Assembly: GCF_001590965.1 (NCBI RefSeq)
Contig: NZ_BCTW01000010.1
Span: 124,001 to 188,000 of the forward strand
Length of the DNA: 64,000 nt
From: Novosphingobium lentum NBRC 107847
GTDB taxonomy: Bacteria; Pseudomonadota; Alphaproteobacteria; Sphingomonadales; Sphingomonadaceae
Direction: 5' to 3'
How positions within the stretch are numbered: position 1 is the first letter of the stretch; every line of letters begins with the position of its first letter. Positions 47,231 to 55,346 of the stretch are shown in pieces. A program made the translations under genes and the position numbers. The notes below the pieces were generated by a model. That model was given only the letters and a program-made list of their open reading frames with translations, was not told where the DNA came from and ran no database searches.

Positions 47231-48612
47231 AAGACCGCGACATGACCGACCGGTCCCCGCCTGCCGCGCCCCGCGTTGCCAAGGGCAAGTCCGCGTCCGA
47301 CGACGTGCGCCAGTTCACGGTCAAGGCCGACGACCATGACATCCGGCTCGACCGGTGGTTCAAGCGCAACCTGCCGCAGATCGGCTTTGCCATGGTCTCG
47401 CGCTGGGCGCGCACCGGGCAGCTCAGGATCGACGGCAAGCGCGCCGATCCCGCCGACCATGTAATGAAGGGCCAGGTGCTGCGCATCCCGCCGGGTGGCG
47501 ATGCCCCGCCGGGGCTCAAGCAGGGCAAGGTCCGCAAGATCCTCACGCCTGAGCAGATCGAGCAGGCCGAGGCGATGGTGCTGGAAAAGGACCGCGCCGC
47601 GATCATCCTCAACAAGCCGCCCGGCTTGGCCACGCAAGGCGGCAGCGGCACGTACGAGCATGTCGACGGGCTGCTCGATGCGTTCGTGGGCGACAGCGAA
47701 CCGCGTCCGCGGCTGGTCCACCGGTTGGACAAGGACACCTCGGGCGTGCTGCTGATCGCGCGCACCCCGGGCAGCGCGGCGTTCTTTGCCAAGCGGTTTT
47801 CGGGCCGTACCGCGCGCAAGGTGTACTGGGCGCTGGTGGTCGGCGTGCCGTCGATCAACGATGGCCTGATCGAGCTGCCGCTGGCCAAGCAGCCGGGCAC
47901 CGGCGGCGAGAAGATGATGGTCGACGAAAGCGAGCACGGCCAGTCGGCCCGCACGCGTTATCGCGTGGTCGATCGCGCGGGCAACAGCGCCGCCTGGGTC
48001 GAACTGCAGCCGATGACCGGGCGCACGCACCAGCTGCGTGTGCACATGGCGGCGATCGGCCACCCGATCGTGGGCGACGGCAAGTACGGCGGGGCCGAGG
48101 CGTTCCTGACCGGCACGATCAGCCGCAAGATGCACCTGCACGCCCGCCGCCTGCGCATCGACCATCCCGAGGGCGATTTCATCGACGTGACCGCGCCGCT
48201 GCCGCCGCACTTCGCGGCGAGCCTGGCGCAGCTGGGCTTCAGCGAGGAGGACGGCGACTTCCCGCTCGAGCCGGTCAAGGTCGTGCCCGAGAAGACCACG
48301 CAGAAGCTGGCGGCCAAGGCGTATGCCAAGCAGTACCGCAAGGAACGGCGCGGCGAGCGGCGCAAGCGCAGCGAAGGCCCGGCAGCGAAAGGCCACTCCG
48401 CGCCACGCGGGATCGACGCGCCCGAAAAGGCGGCGGGCGGGAAGCCCGGCAGGTCGGCCCGTCCCGCTGCTGGCAAACCCGCATCGGGTAGCGCGAAGAC
48501 CACCCGCCCCAGCCCGGGCAAACCCGGCGCCAAGACTGCCGGACCTGCCACCAAGCGTGCACCGGTGCGCCGCGCCCCGGCAAAGGCCCCGCCGAAAGGC
48601 CCTGCCCGCTGA
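47227..48612 (+). CDS. RluC/RluD-type ribosomal large subunit pseudouridine synthase with basic tail
   Basis: The 461-residue protein has an S4-like N-domain (DIRLDRWFKRNLPQIGF, AMVSRWARTGQLRIDGK) and the synthase domain (ILNKPPGLATQGGSG, LVHRLDKDTSG with catalytic Asp, ELQPMTGRTHQLRVHMAAIG). Enzymes of this group make pseudouridines in 23S rRNA. The last 120 or so residues are an Arg/Lys/Ala/Pro-rich tail (KQYRKERRGERRKRSEG and many PGKP-type repeats), absent in E. coli RluC, probably unfolded and RNA-binding. Starts overlapping crcB (ATGA). Confidence 0.9.
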   Translation: MKDRDMTDRSPPAAPRVAKGKSASDDVRQFTVKADDHDIRLDRWFKRNLPQIGFAMVSRWARTGQLRIDGKRADPADHVMKGQVLRIPPGGDAPPGLKQGKVRKILTPEQIEQAEAMVLEKDRAAIILNKPPGLATQGGSGTYEHVDGLLDAFVGDSEPRPRLVHRLDKDTSGVLLIARTPGSAAFFAKRFSGRTARKVYWALVVGVPSINDGLIELPLAKQPGTGGEKMMVDESEHGQSARTRYRVVDRAGNSAAWVELQPMTGRTHQLRVHMAAIGHPIVGDGKYGGAEAFLTGTISRKMHLHARRLRIDHPEGDFIDVTAPLPPHFAASLAQLGFSEEDGDFPLEPVKVVPEKTTQKLAAKAYAKQYRKERRGERRKRSEGPAAKGHSAPRGIDAPEKAAGGKPGRSARPAAGKPASGSAKTTRPSPGKPGAKTAGPATKRAPVRRAPAKAPPKGPAR

Positions 48613-49295
48613 TGCCGCCGGCCGTGCGATCGAGCCGCCCGCGCCTCGCCCTGTTCGATTGCGACGGCACGCTGGTCGACAGCCAGGCCGATATCTGCGC
48701 GGCGATGGACGAGGCGTTTGCGGTGCATGGCCTCGCCGCGCCCGAACGGCACGACACGCGGCGCATCGTCGGGCTGTCGCTGCACGAGGCGATGCGGCGG
48801 CTGCACCCTGCGGGCGAGGACGCCACCCATGGCGCGCTGGCGGAAAGCTATCGCCAGGCGTTTCGCGACCGCCGCAGCGCGGGTTCGCTGACCGAACCGC
48901 TGTATGACGGCATCGCCGCGCTGATCGCCGATCTGGCCGCCGAGGGCTGGCTGCTCGGCGTCGCCACCGGCAAGTCCGACCGGGGGCTGACGCACTGTCT
49001 GGCCACACACGGGCTGACCGATCATTTCGTCACGCTGCAGACCGCCGACCGCCACCCGTCGAAGCCGCACCCGTCGATGATCGAGGCCGCGCTCGCCGCC
49101 ACCGGGGTGCTGCCAGGCGACACGGCGATGATCGGCGACACTGCCTATGACATGGAAATGGCGCGCAATGCCGGCGTGCGCGCGTTCGGCGTCAGCTGGG
49201 GCTATCACGAACCGAGCGAACTGGTTCACGCCGGCGCCGAAGCGGTGGCCGACACGATCGACGATCTGCGCGCGCTGCTGAGGACAATGGCATGA
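48612..49295 (+). CDS. HAD family hydrolase, phosphoglycolate phosphatase-like
   Basis: The 227-residue HAD phosphatase has motif I LALFDCDGTLVDSQADIC, motif II LGVATGKS, motif III Lys in HPSKPHPSM and motif IV MIGDTAYDMEMARNAG. The cap domain is helical, subclass IA. A 2-phosphoglycolate role is common for such genes but not certain. It begins on the last base of the upstream stop (TGATG). The next gene overlaps its end (ATGA), so four genes (crcB to the 78-residue gene) are translationally linked. Confidence 0.88.
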   Translation: MPPAVRSSRPRLALFDCDGTLVDSQADICAAMDEAFAVHGLAAPERHDTRRIVGLSLHEAMRRLHPAGEDATHGALAESYRQAFRDRRSAGSLTEPLYDGIAALIADLAAEGWLLGVATGKSDRGLTHCLATHGLTDHFVTLQTADRHPSKPHPSMIEAALAATGVLPGDTAMIGDTAYDMEMARNAGVRAFGVSWGYHEPSELVHAGAEAVADTIDDLRALLRTMA

Positions 49296-49528
49296 CCGAT
49301 CCTGATACCACCAAGCCGGGCGATCCCGCCGTCGCGCGTTTCGCGGTGCTGCAGCTGATCCGGCTGTCCGGCGCGGCGCTGGTGCTGATCGGCGTGCTGA
49401 TCCTGTCGGGCAAGTTCACGCCGCTGGCGTTCGTTCCGCCCGTCGCCGGTTATGCGATCGCGGCCATCGGCATGGTCGAGTTCTTCTGGGTGCCGCTGCT
49501 GTTGGCGCGCGCGTGGCGCAGCAAGTAG
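49292..49528 (+). CDS. Small membrane protein, two helices
   Basis: The 78-residue product has two predicted membrane spans (LIRLSGAALVLIGVLILSG and VPPVAGYAIAAIGMVEFFWV) and a short basic C-terminus. It overlaps the HAD gene (ATGA) and lies 7 bp ahead of the ATP12 gene. Function is unknown. Placement before an ATP synthase assembly factor may hint at a link, but no motif supports it. Confidence 0.75.
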   Translation: MTDPDTTKPGDPAVARFAVLQLIRLSGAALVLIGVLILSGKFTPLAFVPPVAGYAIAAIGMVEFFWVPLLLARAWRSK

Positions 49529-49535
49529 GCCGCCG

Positions 49536-50231
49536 ATGAAGCGCTTTTATCGCGAGGCCGGCGTCGCCGAGGCGTTTGGCGGCTGGCAGGTCACGCTCGA
49601 TGGGCGGGCGATCAAGACCGTGTCCGCGCGCCCGCAACGCCTGCCGACGCGTGCGCTGGCCGAGGCGCTGGCCGCCGAATGGGCGGACCAGGGCGAGCAG
49701 ATCGATCCGGCGCGGTTCGTGCTGCGCGACTTTGCCGATTTCGCGATCGATGTCGTGGCGCAGGATCGCGCCGAGACCATCGGAGCATTGCTGGCCTACG
49801 GCGAAACCGACACGCTGTGCTACCGCGCCGAGCCGGACGAGCCGCTGGCCGTGCGCCAGCGCGCCGTGTGGGAGCCGCTGCTCACCGCCGCCGAAACCGG
49901 GCTGGGCGTGGAATTCGTGCGCGTGGCGGGCATTCTTCATCGCCCGCAACCCGACGCCACGCTCAGTGCCTTGCGCACAGTGCTTGAAGGCCTGTCGGAC
50001 TTCGACCTGGCCGCGTTGCGCACCTCGGCCAACCTCGCCGCCTCGCTGGTGATCGGGCTGGCAAGCCTCGATCCGCAAGCCGATGCCGCAGCGCTGTGGG
50101 ACGCGGCCAACCTCGAGGAAGACTGGCAGGCCGAACTGTGGGGCTGGGATGCCGAGGCACAGGCGCGGCGAGCGCACCGGCTGGCGATTTTCACCGCCGC
50201 CGCGCGCTTCGCCGGCCTGGCCCGGCCCTGA
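49536..50231 (+). CDS. ATP12 family chaperone protein
   Basis: The 231-residue protein matches the ATP12 family: MKRFYREAGVAEAFGGWQV, TLDGRAIKTVSARPQRLPTR, LAEALAAEWADQG and IDVVAQDRAETIGALLAYGETDTLCYRAE. ATP12 binds the alpha subunit of F1 ATPase before assembly in mitochondria and alphaproteobacteria. It ends the run of same-strand genes starting at crcB. Confidence 0.9.
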   Translation: MKRFYREAGVAEAFGGWQVTLDGRAIKTVSARPQRLPTRALAEALAAEWADQGEQIDPARFVLRDFADFAIDVVAQDRAETIGALLAYGETDTLCYRAEPDEPLAVRQRAVWEPLLTAAETGLGVEFVRVAGILHRPQPDATLSALRTVLEGLSDFDLAALRTSANLAASLVIGLASLDPQADAAALWDAANLEEDWQAELWGWDAEAQARRAHRLAIFTAAARFAGLARP

Positions 50232-50282
50232 TCCTGTCGCCAACGCCTTGCCGCCAGGGAAACGGCCGGCGCGGGCTGCGGT

Positions 50283-50933
50283 TCAGGCCTCTATAGACAA
50301 GCCGTGCGGCGCGATGGCCGGCGGCGGATTGGCGCGCAGGGCCTGCACCCTGCGCGAGAACGAGGACAACAGCAGCTGGCCGTCCCGCCACTCGCCCAGC
50401 CCGGCTTCGGTGTTGATGTGCCCCGCCTCGCCCGCATCGACGAACCGGCTGCCCCAGAAATGGGCCAGGCGTTCGGTCCGTTCGAACGCGGCGTAAGGAT
50501 CGTCGCGGCTGGCGACCACGATCGAGGGAAACGGCAGCGGTCCCAGCGGGGTGGGTGCAAACGGATAAAGCCGGCTGTCGCGCGCCACGCCATCGACTTC
50601 GGGCGGGGCGACCAGCAGCGCGCCGATCACCGGATCGGCCCAGGCGGGCTGCTCGTAATGCGCCCACCACGCCACCGTCAGGCAGCCCAGGCTGTGCGCG
50701 ACCAGGATCACCGGGCGCCGCTCCATTTCGGTGGCGCGGTGGATCGCAAGGTTCAGCCGGTTGACCCACAGGTTGCGATTGGGCTTGTCCCACTCGCCCA
50801 TTTCAACCCGGCGGACATCGCCGTTGCCATGCTCTTCCCACAGGCTCTGCCAGTGGGCCGGGCCGCTTCCGTCGAGCCCCGGAACGGTCAGCACCAGCGG
50901 CGATTGCGCGTGAATGGAGGAAGCTAGAGCCAT
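50283..50933 (-). CDS. RBBP9/YdeN-type alpha/beta hydrolase
   Basis: The 216-residue protein has the RBBP9/YdeN fold: LVLTVPGLDGSGPAHWQSLW, the nucleophile in LVAHSLGCLTVAWWAH, an acid in SRDDPYAAFERTE and catalytic His in DAGEAGHINTEAGLGEW. All three catalytic residues are present. It is a small serine hydrolase whose substrate is unknown. It is convergent with the ATP12 gene, with 51 bp between. Confidence 0.88.
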   Translation of the reverse strand: MALASSIHAQSPLVLTVPGLDGSGPAHWQSLWEEHGNGDVRRVEMGEWDKPNRNLWVNRLNLAIHRATEMERRPVILVAHSLGCLTVAWWAHYEQPAWADPVIGALLVAPPEVDGVARDSRLYPFAPTPLGPLPFPSIVVASRDDPYAAFERTERLAHFWGSRFVDAGEAGHINTEAGLGEWRDGQLLLSSFSRRVQALRANPPPAIAPHGLSIEA

Positions 50934-51103
50934 GATCGAACTCCTTGTGCAGTGGCCTCAGACAATAACTCCACTCATTTGATAGACAATAGGCTTGCGC
51001 CATGGCGGGGCTTTATTTCGACCAGTTGAAATCCGTGCAGCAGGCCGCCGGAACCCAGCGCCCGCCGGAGTTTTCCAAGATCAGGAAAGCAAAGGAGAAT
51101 GCC

Positions 51104-51397
51104 ATGCCACGCGGTGACAAGGACGCTTATACCGACAAGCAGAAACGCACGGCCCGCCACATCGAGGAAGGCTACGAGAATCGCGGCGTGGGCCAGGAGG
51201 AGGCCGAACGCCGCGCCTGGGCCACGGTCAATGCCAAGACCGGCGGTGGCAAGAAGTCGGGCTCGGGCCGGGGCAAGCCCGAAAACCACGCCCCGGCGCG
51301 CAAGGGCGGCCGCATCGGCGGCAAAGCGCAGTCGGCCGAGCAACGCTCCGCCGCCGCGAAAAAGGGCTGGGAAACGCGGCGGAAGAAGGCGGGTTAG
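51104..51397 (+). CDS. Small basic stress-type protein
   Basis: The 97-residue protein has a conserved N-terminal part (MPRGDKDAYTDKQKRTARHI, EEGYENRGVGQEEAERRAWA) of a type often labelled plasmid stabilisation protein. A tail with GKPENHAPARKGGRIGGKAQ follows, reminiscent of KGG repeat stress proteins. It is highly charged and probably binds nucleic acid. A frame opens at 51002, but the ATG at 51104 follows AAAGGAG at 6 bp and is preferred. It is convergent with the lipid transport operon. Confidence 0.75.
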   Translation: MPRGDKDAYTDKQKRTARHIEEGYENRGVGQEEAERRAWATVNAKTGGGKKSGSGRGKPENHAPARKGGRIGGKAQSAEQRSAAAKKGWETRRKKAG

Positions 51398-51401
51398 GCT
51401 G

Positions 51402-51977
51402 TCACCCTACCCAGTCGGCGACCTGCCCCGCCACGGTGTTGGCCGCCTGGTTCAGCGCCGGGCCGACCACCTCGGGCTTGGCTTCGATCCCGCTGACGGT
51501 GCTTTCGAACCGCTTGGTCTCAACCCGCCCGCCGGGGCCTTCCTTGACCGCATCGAACCGCACCACGGCCGACGAGGTCGCCTTGTCGTAGCCCATGTCG
51601 ATCAGGTGGCCGGACAGGCGCAGCCCGCCCATGCCGGGATCGGCTTCGACCACCAGCCGCGTGCCGCGCCCGCGCAATGTTTCGGCGATCAGGTGCTGGA
51701 ACAACCGCGCCGGGCGGGCGACCCACAGCGCCTTCTGCAGATAGGCCACGCTGCTGGGATCGACCTGCACCGGCACGCGCAGCACGTCGAGCCGCTGGTC
51801 GGCGGTGGGTTCAAGCACCACGATCGCGTTCGCATACGTGCCGCTGGAGGTCGCTCCGGCGGCGGCGGGGTGATCGGGGGTCAGGTTGAACAGCGTCGGC
51901 GGCGGCTTGGCCCCGAAGCTGACACAGCCGCCAAGCGACAGCGCCAGCAGCGGCGCGGCGAGAAGGAGTTTGCGCAT
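51402..51977 (-). CDS. ABC-type transport auxiliary lipoprotein (PqiC/DUF330-like) of the Mla-type system
   Basis: The product has a lipoprotein signal MRKLLLAAPLLALSLGGC. It then shows PTLFNLTPDHP, VVLEPTADQRLDVLRVPVQV, AYLQKALWVARPARLFQHLI and a C-terminal LNQAANTVAGQVADWV, the pattern of lipoproteins that go with MCE-protein transporters. It probably links the MCE protein to the outer membrane. Two earlier in-frame ATGs exist: one at 52022 overlaps the upstream stop (ATGA), the other is at 51998. The start at 51977 gives the cleanest signal peptide. Confidence 0.82.
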   Translation of the reverse strand: MRKLLLAAPLLALSLGGCVSFGAKPPPTLFNLTPDHPAAAGATSSGTYANAIVVLEPTADQRLDVLRVPVQVDPSSVAYLQKALWVARPARLFQHLIAETLRGRGTRLVVEADPGMGGLRLSGHLIDMGYDKATSSAVVRFDAVKEGPGGRVETKRFESTVSGIEAKPEVVGPALNQAANTVAGQVADWVG

Positions 51978-52018
51978 CGTCAGTGTTGCCCCGTTCATGG
52001 CCCGAAGTGTCGCCCGAT

Positions 52019-52957
52019 TCATGGCTTGTAGTCCGGCAGTTTCGGTCCGCCGACCAGTCCGCCCACGCCGCGATCGTTGATCTTGTCGGTCACCGCGCGC
52101 AGCGACCGCGTGGTCGCCTGCAGATCGCGGATCGCCGCTTCGGCAGCGGGCAGCGTGCGGTCGTTGAGCTGGCGCGCGGCGGGACGGGCATCGCCCAGCG
52201 TGGCTTTCAGCTCATCAGCGGCGGCCTGTGCCGATTTCAGCGTGGTCGAAAGCTGCGCCGCCAGACCGTTGCCTTCCTTGTTGATCATGTCGTCGGCAGA
52301 GCCTGCCAGTTTCTGGAAGCTGGCCAGCGTGTAGTTGGCCTGCCGCAGCGTGGATTGCAGTTCGGCCAGCGTGCGCTTCACGTCGGGGGTCGCCTGCGCC
52401 AGATCGCCGGTCATCTTGTCGGTATGGGCAAGGATGTCCTCGAGGCTTTTCTGGTTCTTGTCCGACAGCAGCAGCGTCATGCGCTCGGTCAGCGTGGCCA
52501 GTCGTTCGAGCAGCAGCGGTGCGTTGCTGAGCAGTTCGCCCAGCCCGCCGCGCTTGGTCGGGATCACCGGCACCCCGTCGGGGCCGGGTTCGGCAATCGG
52601 CGGCGCACCCTTGACCGCGCCTTCGAGCTGGATCGTCGAAACGCCGGTGAAGCTGCCCTGCAGCGTGGCGGTGGTGCCCTGCAGGATCGGGATCTTCTCA
52701 TCCACCTTGATTCGCACGCGCACGAATTCCGGGTCCTTGGGCCACAGCTCGATTTCCTTGACCTGCCCGGCCGGCACGCCCGAAAACGCGACTTCCGATC
52801 CCTTGGCCAAGCCATCGACCGACTGCTTGAAGAAGATGTCATAGGCGTTCTGCTCGCCCTGGTTGAGGCGCGCGATCCAGATCACGAGCGCGGCAAGCCC
52901 GGCCATCAGGATCAGGGTGACCGCACCCACCCAGATATGATTTGCCCGCGTTTCCAT
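52019..52957 (-). CDS. MlaD family (MCE domain) lipid transport protein
   Basis: The 312-residue protein has an N-terminal anchor (WVGAVTLILMAGLAALVIWI), one MCE domain (YDIFFKQSVDGLAKGSEVAF, SGVPAGQVKEIELW, ATLQGSFTGVSTIQLEG) and a long helical C-terminus (about residues 150-300) that may form a tube-like bundle. MCE rings carry phospholipids between the two membranes. The upstream open frame is not coding; METRANHIWV is the natural start. It follows the ATPase gene by 16 bp. Confidence 0.92.
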   Translation of the reverse strand: METRANHIWVGAVTLILMAGLAALVIWIARLNQGEQNAYDIFFKQSVDGLAKGSEVAFSGVPAGQVKEIELWPKDPEFVRVRIKVDEKIPILQGTTATLQGSFTGVSTIQLEGAVKGAPPIAEPGPDGVPVIPTKRGGLGELLSNAPLLLERLATLTERMTLLLSDKNQKSLEDILAHTDKMTGDLAQATPDVKRTLAELQSTLRQANYTLASFQKLAGSADDMINKEGNGLAAQLSTTLKSAQAAADELKATLGDARPAARQLNDRTLPAAEAAIRDLQATTRSLRAVTDKINDRGVGGLVGGPKLPDYKP

Positions 52958-52973
52958 CGTCCGCCCCTGCTTC

Positions 52974-54011
52974 CTATTCGCCGTCGTCGGCGGACTTGTC
53001 CGCCGCAACGCCACTATCCGACTTTTCGGTGTCCGAATTGTCGGTGCCCGAACTGTCGGTGTCCGAAGTATCGGTATCTGAAATTTGCGTGTCCGTCGCG
53101 GTATCGGGCACAGCAACGCCTGCCTTTGCCGAACGATCCCCGGGAGCGGCGCGGCCCTTGGCCTCGGCACGATCCTGGCTGTCGCGGGCGGCGCGGCCGC
53201 GCGGGCCGTTGAAGTATTCCTGGATCCACGGATGATCGGTGGCCAGCAGTTCGGGGATCGTCCCCACCGCGATCACCTTGCGGTCGGCGATCACCGCCAC
53301 CCGGTCGCAGATTTCGTACAGCGTATCGAGATCGTGGGTGATCAGAAACACCGTGAGGTCGAGCGTCTGCTGCAGTTCCGCGATCAGCGCGTCGAACGCC
53401 GCAGCACCGATCGGATCGAGCCCGGCGGTCGGCTCATCGAGGAACAGCAGTTCCGGATCGAGCGCCAGCGCGCGCGCCAGCCCGGCACGTTTGCGCATCC
53501 CGCCCGAAAGCTCGGACGGGAACTTGCCGGTCGCATCCGCCGGCAGCCCCGACATCACCACTTTGTAGCGCGCAATCTCATGGCGCAGCTCGTCGTGGAT
53601 CTCGGGGAAGAATTCGAGCAGCGGCACTTCGACGTTCTCGCCCACCGTCAGCGTGGAGAACAATGCGCCGCCCTGGAACAGGATGCCCCAGCGCGACCGG
53701 ATGTCGATGTCATCGTCGTCGGTCGCGTCGGTGATCGACCGGCCGAGCACCTCGATCGTGCCCTCCTGGGGGATCTGCAACCCGATGATCGAGCGCATCA
53801 GCACCGACTTGCCCGTGCCCGATCCGCCGACCACGCCGATGATCTCGCCGCGCCGCACGTCAAGGTCGAGCCCTTCGTGGATCACGTTGCTGCCGAACAC
53901 ATTCTTCAGCCCGCGCACGCGGATCGGGAACTCACCCTCGAACGGCTCGGGAATGGGGTTGAGCTTTTCTTCCTGGCGCACCAGGTCGGCGGCTTGCGCG
54001 GTTTCGGTCAT
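52974..54011 (-). CDS. ABC transporter ATP-binding protein (MlaF-like) with acidic C-terminal tail
   Basis: The 345-residue ATPase has Walker A GVVGGSGTGKSVL, Q-loop GILFQGGALF, signature LSGGMRKRAGLARALALDPE, Walker B LLFLDEPTAGLD and the His switch ITHDLDTL. After the ABC domain comes a tail of about 75 residues ending in a DTD/SDT-type repeat (ISDTDTSDTDSSGTDNSD), which is not part of MlaF of E. coli. It powers lipid transport with the MlaE-like permease. Its start overlaps the permease stop (ATGA). Confidence 0.93.
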   Translation of the reverse strand: MTETAQAADLVRQEEKLNPIPEPFEGEFPIRVRGLKNVFGSNVIHEGLDLDVRRGEIIGVVGGSGTGKSVLMRSIIGLQIPQEGTIEVLGRSITDATDDDDIDIRSRWGILFQGGALFSTLTVGENVEVPLLEFFPEIHDELRHEIARYKVVMSGLPADATGKFPSELSGGMRKRAGLARALALDPELLFLDEPTAGLDPIGAAAFDALIAELQQTLDLTVFLITHDLDTLYEICDRVAVIADRKVIAVGTIPELLATDHPWIQEYFNGPRGRAARDSQDRAEAKGRAAPGDRSAKAGVAVPDTATDTQISDTDTSDTDSSGTDNSDTEKSDSGVAADKSADDGE

Positions 54012-55195
54012 CCCCACCCAACATTGGTAAAGAACACCGCGAAGAACGCATCGAGCACGATCACCATGAAAATCGCCATGACCACCGCCGAAGTGGTGCG
54101 CAGGCCGACTTCCTCGGCATTGCCCTTCACCTGCATGCCCTGGTAGCAGCCCGATACGGCGATGATCAGCCCGAACACCGGCGCCTTGATCACCCCCACC
54201 CACACATCGTGCAGCGGCACCACTTCCTGAATGCGCGACAGGAAGCTCAGGAACGGGATGCCCAGCGTCAGCGTGGACAGGAACGCGCCGCCGATGATCG
54301 CCACCGCCGAGGCATAGATGCCCAGCAGCGGCATCATGATCACCGCCGCCATGATCCGCGGAATCACCAGCGCCTCCATCGGCGAGACGCCGATCGTGCG
54401 CATCGCGTCGACTTCCTCGGTCAGCTTCATTGTGCCGATCTGCGCCGCGAACGCCGAACCCGATCGGCCCGCGACCATGATCGCGGTCATCAGCACGCCC
54501 AGCTCGCGCAAGGTCAGCCGGCCGACGAGATTGACGGTGTAGATTTCCGCGCCGAACTGGCGCAGCTGCACCGCGCCCTGCTGCGCGATGACGATGCCGA
54601 TGAGGAAGCTCATCAGCCCGATGATCGGCAGCGAGGATACGCCGACCAGCTCCATCTGCCGCACCAGCGCTTTCTGCCGGAACCGGCGCGGATGCTGGAT
54701 GATCGCGCCGATTGACACCACCACCTGGCCCAGGAACCCCAGCACCAGCAGCGACCCGGTGCCCAGTTCCGCCATCAGTTCGCCCACCCGCGCGGGCACG
54801 CGTTCCAGCACCGGCAGGCGTTCCGCCCGGATGCGCGTGGTGTTGCCCTCGGACTGGCCGACCGCGTCGATCAGGCGTTGCGCGGCATCGCCGCAGTTGA
54901 CGATCTTGGCGCCGTGCTGCTGTGCCAGCCGCCACGCGGTCCACGCGCCGACGGTGTCGATCTGCTCCACTTGCGAAAGGTCGATCGTGGCGATCGGTTC
55001 GTCCAGCGCGCGCAGGCGGCGATCGAGCAGCCCGACCGACGACACCACCATCGGCCCGCTGAAGGTCAGCGTCACGCCCCCAGTGCTGCCGACCGCGCTG
55101 TCGGCTGCGCCATCGGCCCGGCCTTCGGCCCCGGCGCCACCGGCAGACTCTGGCCCCTCGCCGGGCGTTGTGGTGAAATCAGCTAAAGCCCGCAT
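54008..55195 (-). CDS. MlaE family lipid ABC transporter permease with N-terminal STAS domain
   Basis: The 395-residue protein has an N-terminal STAS-like domain ([40 protein letters not shown]) fused to the MlaE permease, with [24 protein letters not shown] and [20 protein letters not shown] segments and about five membrane helices. E. coli keeps the STAS protein MlaB as a separate gene; the fused form is common in alphaproteobacteria. It is the first gene of the operon on the minus strand and is divergent from valS. Confidence 0.93.
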   Translation of the reverse strand: MRALADFTTTPGEGPESAGGAGAEGRADGAADSAVGSTGGVTLTFSGPMVVSSVGLLDRRLRALDEPIATIDLSQVEQIDTVGAWTAWRLAQQHGAKIVNCGDAAQRLIDAVGQSEGNTTRIRAERLPVLERVPARVGELMAELGTGSLLVLGFLGQVVVSIGAIIQHPRRFRQKALVRQMELVGVSSLPIIGLMSFLIGIVIAQQGAVQLRQFGAEIYTVNLVGRLTLRELGVLMTAIMVAGRSGSAFAAQIGTMKLTEEVDAMRTIGVSPMEALVIPRIMAAVIMMPLLGIYASAVAIIGGAFLSTLTLGIPFLSFLSRIQEVVPLHDVWVGVIKAPVFGLIIAVSGCYQGMQVKGNAEEVGLRTTSAVVMAIFMVIVLDAFFAVFFTNVGWG

Positions 55196-55346
55196 GATCC
55201 GGCTTCATGGGCGAAAATACGTGGCCCGACAAGTGTGTAAGCCGCGATCGGGGGTGGCCACCGAAGCGCGTTGCGGTGCGCCGCATGACGCGAACCTGCC
55301 CCTGCCCGCTTGCCTGCAAACCGGCGGGCTGGCAAAGCGCCGCCCC

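Noticed and set aside
52974..54944. Apparent fusion of the ABC ATPase with part of the permease region
   Set aside because: Translation upstream of 54011 in this frame has no motif. The permease is encoded in a different frame and ends with an ATGA overlap.
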